Positions 9,332 through 17,752 of a stretch of 44,796 nt of DNA are shown here, one piece after another. The translations under genes and the position numbers were made by a program. Position 1 is the first letter of the stretch; each line of letters opens with the position of its first letter. This DNA is from Muribaculaceae bacterium (GTDB taxonomy: Bacteria; Bacteroidota; Bacteroidia; Bacteroidales; Muribaculaceae): contig JAFLTU010000017.1 of NCBI GenBank assembly GCA_022509125.1, positions 1 to 44,796 on the forward strand. The letters are read 5' to 3'. The notes under the pieces were generated by a model that was given only the letters and a program-made list of their open reading frames with translations, ran no database searches and had not been told where the DNA came from.

Positions 9332-11353
9332 TTATAGTTTTCCAAAATTAAAACGTATTCCCGCATAAAACATTATACCGTCAATAGGACCCCATATAAG
9401 GGTTGAGTCGAAATCGGGTCCCCAAGGGTCGGCACTCCCTATTATCGGATTTTTTTGACGATAATTGGTAATGTTTTCCGCGCCGGCATATATTGAGAAA
9501 TGCCTGAACCACCTGGTAGCCTGGAAGTTCAGCATCGGATAGGAAGGAAATCTTTCCGACCATGACCATTTTCCATTGCCTAATAAGTAGGGAGCAGGCA
9601 TGCGTCCTCCTCCATTCAATTGCAAAGTTAGGTCAAATTGCCAAATGTCCATAGCTGTGGAATAAGAAACTGTGAAAAGTCCTTTATATTTTGATGTCAA
9701 AGGTTTTTCAAGCAATTTCCCTTGATAAGTTGTTTTGACATCGTTTAGCCGCCATGCTGCGAGAGCTGTCAAGCCGAATGATGATTCGTAAGAAACCTCC
9801 ACTTGAAAAGTATGGGAAAAAGATTTACCGTCGAGATTGCCGATGGTTAATACATGAGGAGATTCATAATCCACCACAACTTGTCGGTTGAAATGGGTGT
9901 AATAATATTCGGCAGAGAAGGTTAGTGTTTCAGAATTTATGGGCAAACGGTAAGAGGCATTGAATCCATAATTCCAAGAACTTTCCTGATTCAGATTTTC
10001 TATGACCAGACTTCTACTGGAAGCAAGAAGATAGTTATATTCAGCCCAGGCGAAGACCGTGCGGTAACCCTTTCCCGCAGATGCCCTAAGAGTTATATCC
10101 TCGGTTGGATTATACCTGATGTTCATCCTTGGAGTCACAAACCATTTATATTTGCTACTCCAATCGGCTCTCACGCCTGCCATAAGAGTAAATTTCTCGA
10201 TAGGTTTCAGAGTATATTGGGCATAGGTGCCGGCTGTATTCTCCTTTTCTGTGAGAATATAAGGACTCTTCTGTGTAAGGAGAATGTTCTGTCGGAGATA
10301 ATCATAATTATAAGAAAGTCCTATCGATAGATTGTTTTTATCGTTAAAATCAGTTTCCAACATCAACTGGGAATAAGCATTCCATTCTTTAACGTCATAT
10401 CCTTTGAAGCCGTAGTGGGTGTCTAAGTCATGAAGAGATCCGGAAGACATCCAAGCAATGTTTGTGGAGTGTTCTTTATCTAAAATAAAGGCATGTTTCA
10501 TATAGGCCTCATATCTTCCGGTCTGCATTTTAATCTTGTAAGGATCGGTCATCATATCCATTGTGGAGGTGTGATGATCGATTTGACCGGCAAGACTTCT
10601 CTCATTGATAACCCCCAGCCCGGCATGCATTATGTAATTTGGCAGAAAAAGGTTCCAACGGTTTTGAAAATTGAATTGACGGATATCTGGCATATCTGTA
10701 AATCCGTCTCCGTTACTGTCGTGGTTAATGAAACGGTCTTCGAAATGGCCTAAAATTTCTGTGTTAAGAGTAGGTGAAATATGGAAATTAGCATCAGCAT
10801 TTGCTTCCACCTTCAATTGAGAATCTATATAAGCGTTTAAAATGACTCCGGCAGGGTCTTGCGGTTTGAGATATTCGATGTCTATTTGGCCCGTAATAGA
10901 TTCGAAACCATTTTTCACAGATCCGCTACCCTTAGAGACACTAATGCTCTTTAACCAAGGCCCCGGGACATATCGAAGAGCATAAGGGCGAGCTGCACCG
11001 CGGAATACAGGTAGAGTTTCGGCAAGCAATTGCACATAGTTACCTGAGAGTCCAAGCAATTTTATTTGTTTTGAACCAGTGGCCGCATCGGTGTAACTTA
11101 CATCTACAGAGGGATTGGTTGTGAAACTTTCTCCAAGGTTACAACAGGCTGCCCTAAAAAGTTCAGTTTGATTCACTTTAAAACCGATTTCCGGCCCACT
11201 CAATGAATTCAACCCGGCCTTTTTCTTTACGAATTCAAAATCCTGAAGCATATTCCATTCAATTGAATCAACAGGATTTTGTGCATCAGAATCTAATGAG
11301 CCGAATGCCAATAGATTAAAAAGGCCCAAAAATATCGAAAATACGCGTTTCAC
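9332..11353 (-). CDS. TonB-dependent outer-membrane receptor, heavy-metal (copper) type
   Basis: TonB receptor of 673 aa from a GTG start at 11353. That start gives a clean signal peptide (VKRVFSIFLGLFNLLAF, first residue read as Met). A TTG at 11380 is the only other start and would place the -7 promoter box inside the gene. A plug domain (about residues 45-160) is followed by a 22-strand-type barrel ending AGIRFNFGKL. The plug begins with the RAACCNLGESF signature of a Bacteroidetes receptor family usually found with HMA and copper genes. The usual N-terminal CarboxypepD-like extension is absent. Its HMA partner follows after 10 nt. Confidence 0.88.
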   Translation of the reverse strand: MKRVFSIFLGLFNLLAFGSLDSDAQNPVDSIEWNMLQDFEFVKKKAGLNSLSGPEIGFKVNQTELFRAACCNLGESFTTNPSVDVSYTDAATGSKQIKLLGLSGNYVQLLAETLPVFRGAARPYALRYVPGPWLKSISVSKGSGSVKNGFESITGQIDIEYLKPQDPAGVILNAYIDSQLKVEANADANFHISPTLNTEILGHFEDRFINHDSNGDGFTDMPDIRQFNFQNRWNLFLPNYIMHAGLGVINERSLAGQIDHHTSTMDMMTDPYKIKMQTGRYEAYMKHAFILDKEHSTNIAWMSSGSLHDLDTHYGFKGYDVKEWNAYSQLMLETDFNDKNNLSIGLSYNYDYLRQNILLTQKSPYILTEKENTAGTYAQYTLKPIEKFTLMAGVRADWSSKYKWFVTPRMNIRYNPTEDITLRASAGKGYRTVFAWAEYNYLLASSRSLVIENLNQESSWNYGFNASYRLPINSETLTFSAEYYYTHFNRQVVVDYESPHVLTIGNLDGKSFSHTFQVEVSYESSFGLTALAAWRLNDVKTTYQGKLLEKPLTSKYKGLFTVSYSTAMDIWQFDLTLQLNGGGRMPAPYLLGNGKWSWSERFPSYPMLNFQATRWFRHFSIYAGAENITNYRQKNPIIGSADPWGPDFDSTLIWGPIDGIMFYAGIRFNFGKL

Positions 11354-11358
11354 AACTG

Positions 11359-11366
11359 CAAATTTA
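11359..11366 (-). promoter_or_regulatory. -7 promoter box of the TonB receptor
   Basis: TAAATTTG on the minus strand, a full TAnnTTTG match, ending 5 nt before the GTG start at 11353. No good -33 TTTG is seen. The spacing predicts an mRNA that begins at or next to the start codon. Confidence 0.5.
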
Positions 11367-11409
11367 ATGTAAATCCCCAATTTTTCTTTATGACTTAACT
11401 AATTTTAAG

Positions 11410-11417
11410 TACTTTTG
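11410..11417 (+). promoter_or_regulatory. -7 promoter box of the hydrolase-MurF operon
   Basis: TACTTTTG, a full match to TAnnTTTG, 63 nt before the ATG at 11481, giving a leader of roughly 55 nt. It is back-to-back with the TonB receptor promoter. Confidence 0.5.
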
Positions 11418-11480
11418 CATTATAGCTCATTCCATATTTTTTATTAAAATTCCTGTAAAAAATCGAAAAGCGAAAACATT

Positions 11481-12251
11481 ATGGAAAAAGAAATAGAAAT
11501 TGAAGGATTGAGAATTAATTATGCGGAGACAGGAGTGCCGGAAGGACCTCCTGTGCTGCTGCTTCATGGATGGGGATGCAATCTATCGACAGTGAGGAGC
11601 ATTGCAGCTTGTCTGGAAGATAAGATGAGAGTCTTCAGCCTTGACCTTCCCGGTCATGGGAAATCAGAGGAACCGAGGGAGATTTGGGGAACAAAAGATT
11701 TTGCCAACCTTGTGGGTAAATTTGTGGAAATGTTAGGTTTGAAGCGTCCTTCGCTTATAGGCCATTCCTTCGGGGGCCGGACCTCAATAGCTTATTGTGC
11801 CGGAAATCCCGAAATAGAAAAAGTGGTTTTGGTAGATTCAGCGGGCATAAAGCCATACCGGTCTTTAAGTTATTACTATAAGGTCTATTCTTATAAAGCT
11901 CTTAAAAAACTTGCAATTTTATTAAAAGGCGAGGAAAAGGGGAAAGAATTAATAGAGAGGGCATTAAAGAAAAAGGGATCAGCCGATTATCAAGCTGCCT
12001 CGCCTAAGATGAGAGCTATTATGAGCCGGTGTGTTAATGAGGACTTAAAGCCACTATTGCCTCAGATTAAATCTCCAACTTTGCTTATATGGGGCCAAAA
12101 CGACACAGCCACTCCCCTACGTGATGCAAAAATTATGGATAAGTTGATACCTGACTCCGGTCTCGTGTGTTTCTCAAACTGTGGTCACTATAGTTTTCTT
12201 GACAACCCACATCAATTTAGGGCCGTAGTCCGTTCATTTTTTGGTTTATGA
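11481..12251 (+). CDS. Alpha/beta hydrolase
   Basis: 256-aa serine hydrolase of the alpha/beta fold. Visible are the oxyanion-hole segment LLHGWGC, the nucleophile elbow GHSFGG (Ser near 95), the acid in WGQNDTATP (Asp near 205) and the base in NCGHYSFLDNP (His near 234), so the triad is complete. A short lid lies between about residues 130 and 185. There is no signal peptide, so it should be cytoplasmic. Its stop overlaps the ATG of the MurF-like gene (ATGA), so the two are translationally coupled. This suggests a role in cell-wall precursor or lipid-linked intermediate metabolism, but the substrate is unknown. Confidence 0.88.
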   Translation: MEKEIEIEGLRINYAETGVPEGPPVLLLHGWGCNLSTVRSIAACLEDKMRVFSLDLPGHGKSEEPREIWGTKDFANLVGKFVEMLGLKRPSLIGHSFGGRTSIAYCAGNPEIEKVVLVDSAGIKPYRSLSYYYKVYSYKALKKLAILLKGEEKGKELIERALKKKGSADYQAASPKMRAIMSRCVNEDLKPLLPQIKSPTLLIWGQNDTATPLRDAKIMDKLIPDSGLVCFSNCGHYSFLDNPHQFRAVVRSFFGL

Positions 12252-13852
12252 CTGCTTATTTAATTGTTATTTACTGTATCTGTGGCATATATATGGTGTT
12301 CAATTTCAAGCACGATATCCATATGCTTCAGCAAAACAGCTATAGGCTACCCCGATATTGGCGATATCTTCAGAAAAACGATGTCGGGAATTCCTGGCGG
12401 CTCGTAGATGTCGCTATGATTTTTATAGCCCTCTCCAGGTTGCTTGATTTCAGGTTGACAGTATTTCTTGTTGCGTTGCTCTCTGTATACAAAATCGGGG
12501 CAATTTTGAAAAAAAAGCATAAAAAACCGTTGGTATTCACCCGCCGAGTCTGGAGAATTTACATTGTAACGGGATGTATCGGTGTGGGTCTTTATTTATG
12601 GGCAATCTTTAAATTGGGCTTCATAGCTGATGCATGGGGTTATTATATGGGACCCACTCTTACGGTATCAATCCTACTTTTGATGACTATTTTCTCCTGG
12701 TTTATTGTGATTATAGCTGTGATCATTCTCATTCCGGTAGAAAAACTTATAAATAAAAAATATTGGAACGAGGCTTCAAGGATATTAAGCTCTATGCCCA
12801 ATTTGAAGGTGATTGGAATTACGGGCTCTTACGGGAAGACAAGCACCAAACATTATCTAGAGCGGATCTTAAGTGAGAAATATGATGTGGTGATCACACC
12901 GGGAAGTTATAACACAACCTTGGGAGTGATCCGTACAGTCAGAGAAATTCTTAAGCCTTATAACCAGATTTTCATTTGCGAAATGGGGGCAAAGCAAAAT
13001 GGTGATATCGAAGAAATATGCCGATTGGTAAAGCCTGAAATGGGTATAGTTACGGCAGTTGGCCCCATGCATCTTGAGACCTTCAAGACTATCGAAAACG
13101 TAAGGAAAACTAAATTTGAGTTGATTGATAGCCTGCCGGAAGATGGTCTGGCGGTCGTCAACGATGATTTTGAATTTTGCAGAAACCGCGATGTAAAAAA
13201 TGTAACTTGCAAGCGTTACACCACAGAAAATAACCGTATTGGGAAGGATGATTATTGGGCTGAGGAAGTGAAATATTCCAGAAATGGCACAAGTTTCACC
13301 ATAAGATCCAAAGATGGGTATGCCATAGAACTTTCCACACGTCTTTTAGGAGCCTGCAATGTTTCCAACATAATGGCCGGAGTTATTGTGGCAAGAAGCC
13401 TCGGTCTCTCGGAAGAAGAGATTAAAAGAGGTGTAGCTGGGATTGAACCTGTAGAGCACAGGCTCAGTATGAAACACACGCCTGGAGGGGTGACAATACT
13501 CGACGATGCTTTCAATTCCAATCCTGAAGGATCAAGAATGGCTCTGGAAGTGTTGAAAGACTTCAAGGAAGGTAAAAGAATAGTTGTGACACCGGGAATG
13601 GTGGAATTGGGTTCAAAACAATATGAAGTTAATGAAAAGTTTGGGGAATATATAGCCAGGAGTTGTGATATCGCTATTGTTGTGGGTCGTTATAACCGAG
13701 AGTCAATCATTGCGGGAATTGAAAAAGGAAAGTTCCCCGGAAAACTTTATGAGGTAGACAGTTTCGAAGAAGCCCAAAAACTGGTAAACCCCATGTTACA
13801 GTCCGGAGATACAATCCTCTATGAGAATGACTTACCTGATTCTTTCAAATGA
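12248..13852 (+). CDS. Membrane-anchored MurF-type Mur ligase
   Basis: 534 aa, about 80 longer than ordinary MurF. Roughly the first 165 residues are membrane segments (about 1-18, 57-85, 101-121 and 133-165). A full Mur ligase follows, with the ATP-binding loop GITGSYGKTS (near 190-200), the central EMGAKQNGDI segment, GPMHLETF, EHRLSMK, and the C-terminal glutamate-ligase domain with DDAFNSNP and GDTILYENDLPDSFK. The closest known activity is UDP-MurNAc-tripeptide:D-Ala-D-Ala ligation. The membrane anchor and the hydrolase partner suggest a specialised role rather than the housekeeping MurF, which is probably elsewhere. No ATP-grasp D-Ala-D-Ala ligase follows it. Confidence 0.85.
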   Translation: MTAYLIVIYCICGIYMVFNFKHDIHMLQQNSYRLPRYWRYLQKNDVGNSWRLVDVAMIFIALSRLLDFRLTVFLVALLSVYKIGAILKKKHKKPLVFTRRVWRIYIVTGCIGVGLYLWAIFKLGFIADAWGYYMGPTLTVSILLLMTIFSWFIVIIAVIILIPVEKLINKKYWNEASRILSSMPNLKVIGITGSYGKTSTKHYLERILSEKYDVVITPGSYNTTLGVIRTVREILKPYNQIFICEMGAKQNGDIEEICRLVKPEMGIVTAVGPMHLETFKTIENVRKTKFELIDSLPEDGLAVVNDDFEFCRNRDVKNVTCKRYTTENNRIGKDDYWAEEVKYSRNGTSFTIRSKDGYAIELSTRLLGACNVSNIMAGVIVARSLGLSEEEIKRGVAGIEPVEHRLSMKHTPGGVTILDDAFNSNPEGSRMALEVLKDFKEGKRIVVTPGMVELGSKQYEVNEKFGEYIARSCDIAIVVGRYNRESIIAGIEKGKFPGKLYEVDSFEEAQKLVNPMLQSGDTILYENDLPDSFK

Positions 13853-13893
13853 TGGGAGATCGTTAATTGACCTCTGCTATCTTAGACCCAAGA

Positions 13894-14307
13894 TTATTTG
13901 ATATGTAGTATCTGATTTCTATGTCCGATGGTTGGTAGAGAGATATGGATCCAAGAAAGTCCTTTCTCGTCGATTAGTTGGCCTACTGTGATTTCTCCTA
14001 ACAGCAACATTCTGCATATTAAATCCCAAAGGAGAGTGTTGTCGTGACAAGAGATGTCGGCAGCTTCTCCAAAGAGATGCTGAGAGGTTTTAGCCCCTCC
14101 TACAGCATTGTTTAAACGTCGGGATCTGAAAGCGCTTGTCACCCGGAGAGGAGCTCCAAGCCTGTCGCGGATTGGTTGCAAGATCTTTTGGCATAGATTT
14201 TTAAGATTTTCCAATTGGGCAGTATCCGGAGTGTTATCGATGCCACGAAGTCTGGCGGTTGGAGAATAGATCATTTCCTCAAGAGTGAAATTTTGAGATA
14301 GGTTCAT
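13894..14307 (-). CDS. M15 family D-Ala-D-Ala carboxypeptidase-like metallopeptidase
   Basis: 137-aa zinc peptidase of the Peptidase_M15_3 type. The zinc ligands and catalytic residues are visible as SQHLFGEAAD (His and Asp) and the late WIHIS His. An N-terminal NFTLEEMIYSPTA stretch and the VTSAFRSRRLN segment are typical of these compact enzymes. No signal peptide is seen, which is common for phage-derived or holin-dependent members. It faces the Mur ligase gene, with 41 nt between stops, and has its own promoter at 14333-14340. It probably cleaves peptidoglycan stem peptides; whether it is a domesticated phage endolysin cannot be judged here. Confidence 0.85.
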   Translation of the reverse strand: MNLSQNFTLEEMIYSPTARLRGIDNTPDTAQLENLKNLCQKILQPIRDRLGAPLRVTSAFRSRRLNNAVGGAKTSQHLFGEAADISCHDNTLLWDLICRMLLLGEITVGQLIDEKGLSWIHISLPTIGHRNQILHIK

Positions 14308-14332
14308 AAATTAAAATTCATTTATTTCGCAG

Positions 14333-14340
14333 CAAAACTA
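14333..14340 (-). promoter_or_regulatory. -7 promoter box of the M15 peptidase
   Basis: TAGTTTTG on the minus strand, a full TAnnTTTG match, about 25 nt before the ATG at 14307. Confidence 0.45.
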
Positions 14341-14425
14341 TACCTATATCACTGGAGGAAAGTGTTATTCTGAGATCCAATGCACTGAAGAGTGAGGAGG
14401 TCAGTAAAAAAACTTGTATTTATAA

Positions 14426-14455
14426 TTGATTTTTAGAATAAATTAATTAACTTTC
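14426..14455 (+). promoter_or_regulatory. Predicted promoter of the histidine-utilisation operon
   Basis: TTG (14426-14428), a 19-nt spacer, then TAACTTTC (14448-14455), one base off the Bacteroidetes -7 consensus. The ATG of the first gene is at 14483, so the leader is about 20 nt. No operator palindrome or repressor gene is visible nearby, so regulation by histidine or urocanate, if any, uses a distant regulator. Confidence 0.42.
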
Positions 14456-14482
14456 AAGTGGAAAAATAAAACTCCCATTACT

Positions 14483-14758
14483 ATGATAAGAATTAATTGT
14501 TTCATATCGGTTAGCGAAGAAAAGCGGTCCGAAGTTTTGGAAGCTGCCAAACGTCTCACATCAGCATCTCAACAACAGGATGGTTGTATAGCCTATGATA
14601 TATTTGAGAGTGCCACTCGAAGAAATGTATTGATGATATGCGAAACCTGGCGCGACCAAGCTGCATTGGATGCACACTCCAATTCAAAAGTGTTTCACGA
14701 CGAAGTCTCGATCTTACATTCAAATGCTGAAATGAAATTGGAGACCTTCAAATTCTAA
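14483..14758 (+). CDS. ABM-domain protein (putative quinol monooxygenase family)
   Basis: 91-aa protein of the antibiotic-biosynthesis-monooxygenase fold (PF03992; YgiN-like). The pattern is typical: an opening strand (INCFISV), a helix with EVLEAAKRL, QQDGCIAYDIFES, then CETWRDQAALDAHSNSKVF, where the E-x-W and the A-x-D-x-H pieces are the family signature. These are cofactor-free dimers that act on quinols or reactive carbonyls. It heads the hut operon, 15 nt before hutU. A link to urocanate or imidazolone chemistry is inference only. Confidence 0.8.
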   Translation: MIRINCFISVSEEKRSEVLEAAKRLTSASQQQDGCIAYDIFESATRRNVLMICETWRDQAALDAHSNSKVFHDEVSILHSNAEMKLETFKF

Positions 14759-14773
14759 TCATAAAGACTAATC

Positions 14774-16792
14774 ATGAAAGACACTAAACAGCCTTTGTTT
14801 GAAGATGTAAGGATACAATTTGATGCCCAATATCCCGACTATCCAAAATTTCAAGAGGGTATCCGAAGAGCACCCGACAGAGGATACACACTTTCAAAAG
14901 AAAAGACAGTTACAGCTCTTAAAAACGCATTGAGATATCTTCCTCCCGAGCTTCATGAAAAGGCAGCTCCGGAATTTCTTGAGGAATTGAAAACGAGGGG
15001 CCGTATTTATGCCTATAGATGGAGACCTGAGGGAGATCTAAAAGCTAAGCCAATTGACGAATATAAGGGGAAATGTCTTGCCGGGAAGGCCTTTCAGGTT
15101 ATGATCGACAACAATCTATGTTTCGACATCGCTCTTTATCCCTATGAACTTGTCACATACGGGGAGACAGGACAGGTTTGTCAAAACTGGCTCCAATATC
15201 GTTTAATAAAGAAATATCTGGAGGAAATGACCGACGAACAGACTTTAGTGGTAGAGTCCGGCCATCCTCTAGGTCTCTTCCCCTCTAAGAAAGATGCACC
15301 AAGGGTTATTATCACGAATGCCATGATGGTTGGAATGTTTGATAATCCAAAAGATTGGCATGAAGCCATGCAGATGGGAGTTGCCAACTATGGACAAATG
15401 ACTGCCGGGGGATGGATGTATATCGGCCCCCAAGGTATTGTTCATGGCACCTTCAATACCCTCCTGAATGCTGGAAGGATGCAATTGGGTATACCTCCTG
15501 AAGGCGATCTACGAGGCCACTTGTTTATTTCATCCGGACTGGGAGGAATGAGCGGGGCACAACCTAAGGCTGCAGAAATTGCCGGAGCGGCAGCTATAAT
15601 CGCCGAGGTCGATCCATCCAGGATTGAGACTCGCAGGAAACAAGGGTGGGTGAAGGAAGTAACCGATTCGATACCCGAAGCCTTTAAGCTTGCCAAGGAA
15701 GCGATGGACAAAAAAACACCTACATCCATTGCATATCAAGGAAATGTGGTAGACTTGCTCGAATATGCCGTAGATCACGACATACCGGTAGAACTCTTGA
15801 GCGACCAGACATCCTGCCACGCGGTTTATGAGGGTGGATATTGTCCGGCAGGGCTGACCTTTGAAGAACGCACCCGGCTTTTGCATGACAATCCTGAAGA
15901 ATTCAGGAAAAGGGTGGACGACTCCCTGCGCAGGCATTATGAGGCTATCAAAGCTCTTACGAAAAAAGGGACCTATTTCTTTGATTACGGCAATTCCTTC
16001 ATGAAGGCAATTTATGACGCCGGGGTCAAGGAAATCAGCAAGAATGGCATTGATGAAAAAGATGGATTTATATGGCCTTCCTATGTAGAAGACATAATGG
16101 GCCCCATGCTTTTTGATTTCGGTTATGGTCCCTTCCGATGGGTATGCCTGAGCGGCAAGCCGGAAGACTTGGCAAAGACCGACAAGGCAGCAATGGATTG
16201 TATCGACGTAGACCGTAGAGGCCAAGACCGTGACAACTATAACTGGATCCGCGATGCTGAAAAGAATGCTCTTGTGGTTGGCACCCAGGCCAGGATTCTT
16301 TATCAAGATGCCATGGGTCGCCTTAATATCGCTTTGAAATTTAATGATATGGTAAGGAAAGGGGAAGTCGGCCCAATTATGCTCGGAAGAGATCATCATG
16401 ACGTCAGCGGCACAGATTCTCCATTCCGGGAAACTTCAAATATCAAAGACGGATCCAATGTGATGGCTGATATGGCAGTGCAATGTTTCGCCGGCAACTG
16501 CGCTCGGGGCATGAGCCTAGTGGCGCTCCATAACGGGGGTGGCGTAGGCATAGGAAAAGCCATTAATGGAGGCTTCGGCATGCTGCTCGACGGCTCGGAA
16601 CGTGTGGACGAAATATTGAGAAACGCAATGCTTTGGGACGTTATGGGAGGAGTGGCTCGTCGTTCTTGGGCTCGAAATGAAAATGCGATGTCGACAGTCA
16701 AGGAATGGAATGAAACTCAAGGTAAGAACGGTTTCTGCATTACAGAACCTTTCCTTTCTCCTGAAGGCTACGTTGAGACTCTCGTGCTTTGA
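14774..16792 (+). CDS. hutU: Urocanate hydratase
   Basis: Second step of histidine breakdown: urocanate plus water to 4-imidazolone-5-propionate, using NAD as an electrophilic prosthetic group. 672 aa, longer than the roughly 555-aa proteobacterial enzyme and consistent with the long Bacteroidetes/eukaryote-like form. The NAD-binding loop is seen in SSGLGGMSGAQPKAAEIAGA. Other family stretches are GTFNTLLNAGR, SDQTSCHAVYEGGYCPAG, GRDHHDVSGTDSPFRET and the late HNGGGVGIGKAINGGFG. Soluble and cytoplasmic. Co-transcribed with the small ABM protein before it and ftcD after it (50 nt gap). Confidence 0.97.
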   Translation: MKDTKQPLFEDVRIQFDAQYPDYPKFQEGIRRAPDRGYTLSKEKTVTALKNALRYLPPELHEKAAPEFLEELKTRGRIYAYRWRPEGDLKAKPIDEYKGKCLAGKAFQVMIDNNLCFDIALYPYELVTYGETGQVCQNWLQYRLIKKYLEEMTDEQTLVVESGHPLGLFPSKKDAPRVIITNAMMVGMFDNPKDWHEAMQMGVANYGQMTAGGWMYIGPQGIVHGTFNTLLNAGRMQLGIPPEGDLRGHLFISSGLGGMSGAQPKAAEIAGAAAIIAEVDPSRIETRRKQGWVKEVTDSIPEAFKLAKEAMDKKTPTSIAYQGNVVDLLEYAVDHDIPVELLSDQTSCHAVYEGGYCPAGLTFEERTRLLHDNPEEFRKRVDDSLRRHYEAIKALTKKGTYFFDYGNSFMKAIYDAGVKEISKNGIDEKDGFIWPSYVEDIMGPMLFDFGYGPFRWVCLSGKPEDLAKTDKAAMDCIDVDRRGQDRDNYNWIRDAEKNALVVGTQARILYQDAMGRLNIALKFNDMVRKGEVGPIMLGRDHHDVSGTDSPFRETSNIKDGSNVMADMAVQCFAGNCARGMSLVALHNGGGVGIGKAINGGFGMLLDGSERVDEILRNAMLWDVMGGVARRSWARNENAMSTVKEWNETQGKNGFCITEPFLSPEGYVETLVL

Positions 16793-16842
16793 TTATAATT
16801 AAGACTCCAACAACTTAAAAAATTACAACTCATTACATATCC

Positions 16843-17733
16843 ATGAAACAGATAATAGAATGTGTGCCGAATTATAGCGAAGGCCGCGATAAAGAAAAAA
16901 TGGAAAAGATCCTCGATTGCTTTCGAGGGAAAGAGGGAATAAAACTCCTTGACTATAGCAACGATATCAACCACAACCGAATGGTTGTCACTCTAGTAGG
17001 AGAATACGAACCATTAAAAAATGCCGTCGTAGAGTCAGTGGGCAAGGCCGTGGAACTCATAGACTTGAACCAACATGAGGGGCAACATCCAAGAATGGGA
17101 GCTGTAGACGTGATACCTTTTATTCCCATTAAAAACGCTACTATGGAGGAGTGTATAGAGCTTTCCAAAGAAGTGGGTCGGGAAATAGCTGAAAAATATG
17201 ATTTTCCGGTATTCCTCTATGAGAAGTCTGCTACCGCTCCCCATAGAGAAAATCTGGCAGCTATACGTAAAGGAGAGTTCGAAGGTATGGCAGAAAAAAT
17301 CCATGAACCTGAATGGCGACCGGATTTCGGACCTGCTGAACGCCACGCCACCGCCGGCACTGTAGCTGTTGGTGCGAGAATGCCTTTGGTGGCATATAAT
17401 ATTAATTTAAACACAAATCGATTAGATATTGCTACCAACATTGCTAAAAAAATCCGCCATATCAATGGAGGTTTCCGCTTTGTCAAAGCCATGGGAGTGG
17501 ATCTGGAAGACAGAGGAATCGTTCAGGTCTCTATCAATATGACAGATTTCACACGCACAGCCCTTTATCGAGTGTTTGAGACTGTGAAATTCGAGGCTCA
17601 AAGATGGGGCATCACGATTGCAGGAAGCGAAATCGTTGGGCTGGTGCCTCTTGCAGCAATAGTGGACACAGCTGAATATTATCTGGGATTAGAAAATTTC
17701 TCAATCGATCAAGTGCTTGAAGCAAAGTTATGA
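16843..17733 (+). CDS. ftcD: Glutamate formimidoyltransferase
   Basis: Transfers the formimino group of N-formimino-L-glutamate to tetrahydrofolate, releasing glutamate. 296 aa, matching the stand-alone transferase (the N-terminal half of mammalian FTCD) with its two subdomains. Clear markers are CVPNYSEGRD at the start, NHNRMVVTLVGE, EGQHPRMGAVDVIPFIP and, in the second subdomain, AYNINLNTNRLDIA. The deaminase half of the mammalian fusion is encoded separately two genes downstream. The start ATG at 16843 agrees with the conserved N-terminus. Confidence 0.96.
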   Translation: MKQIIECVPNYSEGRDKEKMEKILDCFRGKEGIKLLDYSNDINHNRMVVTLVGEYEPLKNAVVESVGKAVELIDLNQHEGQHPRMGAVDVIPFIPIKNATMEECIELSKEVGREIAEKYDFPVFLYEKSATAPHRENLAAIRKGEFEGMAEKIHEPEWRPDFGPAERHATAGTVAVGARMPLVAYNINLNTNRLDIATNIAKKIRHINGGFRFVKAMGVDLEDRGIVQVSINMTDFTRTALYRVFETVKFEAQRWGITIAGSEIVGLVPLAAIVDTAEYYLGLENFSIDQVLEAKL

Positions 17734-17752
17734 TAAAAAGATAATTCGCTTC

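Noticed and set aside
9343-9350. TAATTTTG on the minus strand before the HMA gene as a separate promoter
   Set aside because: It is inside the last codons of the TonB receptor (encoding part of FNFGK), has no -33 element, and the 10-nt gene gap already favours co-transcription.
9322-9366. Longer N-terminus for the HMA protein
   Set aside because: The 15 extra residues precede a standard MKK-type signal peptide and overlap the TonB receptor end; the ATG at 9321 is better.
15530-16399. 289-codon open frame antisense to hutU
   Set aside because: It lies wholly inside the strongly conserved hutU gene, has no recognisable domain or start signal, and its composition is that of a reverse-strand shadow.
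17717-17752. TTG start for hutI overlapping ftcD
   Set aside because: The added 12 residues are not family-like; ATG at 17753 gives the conserved start MGNLIIENARI.
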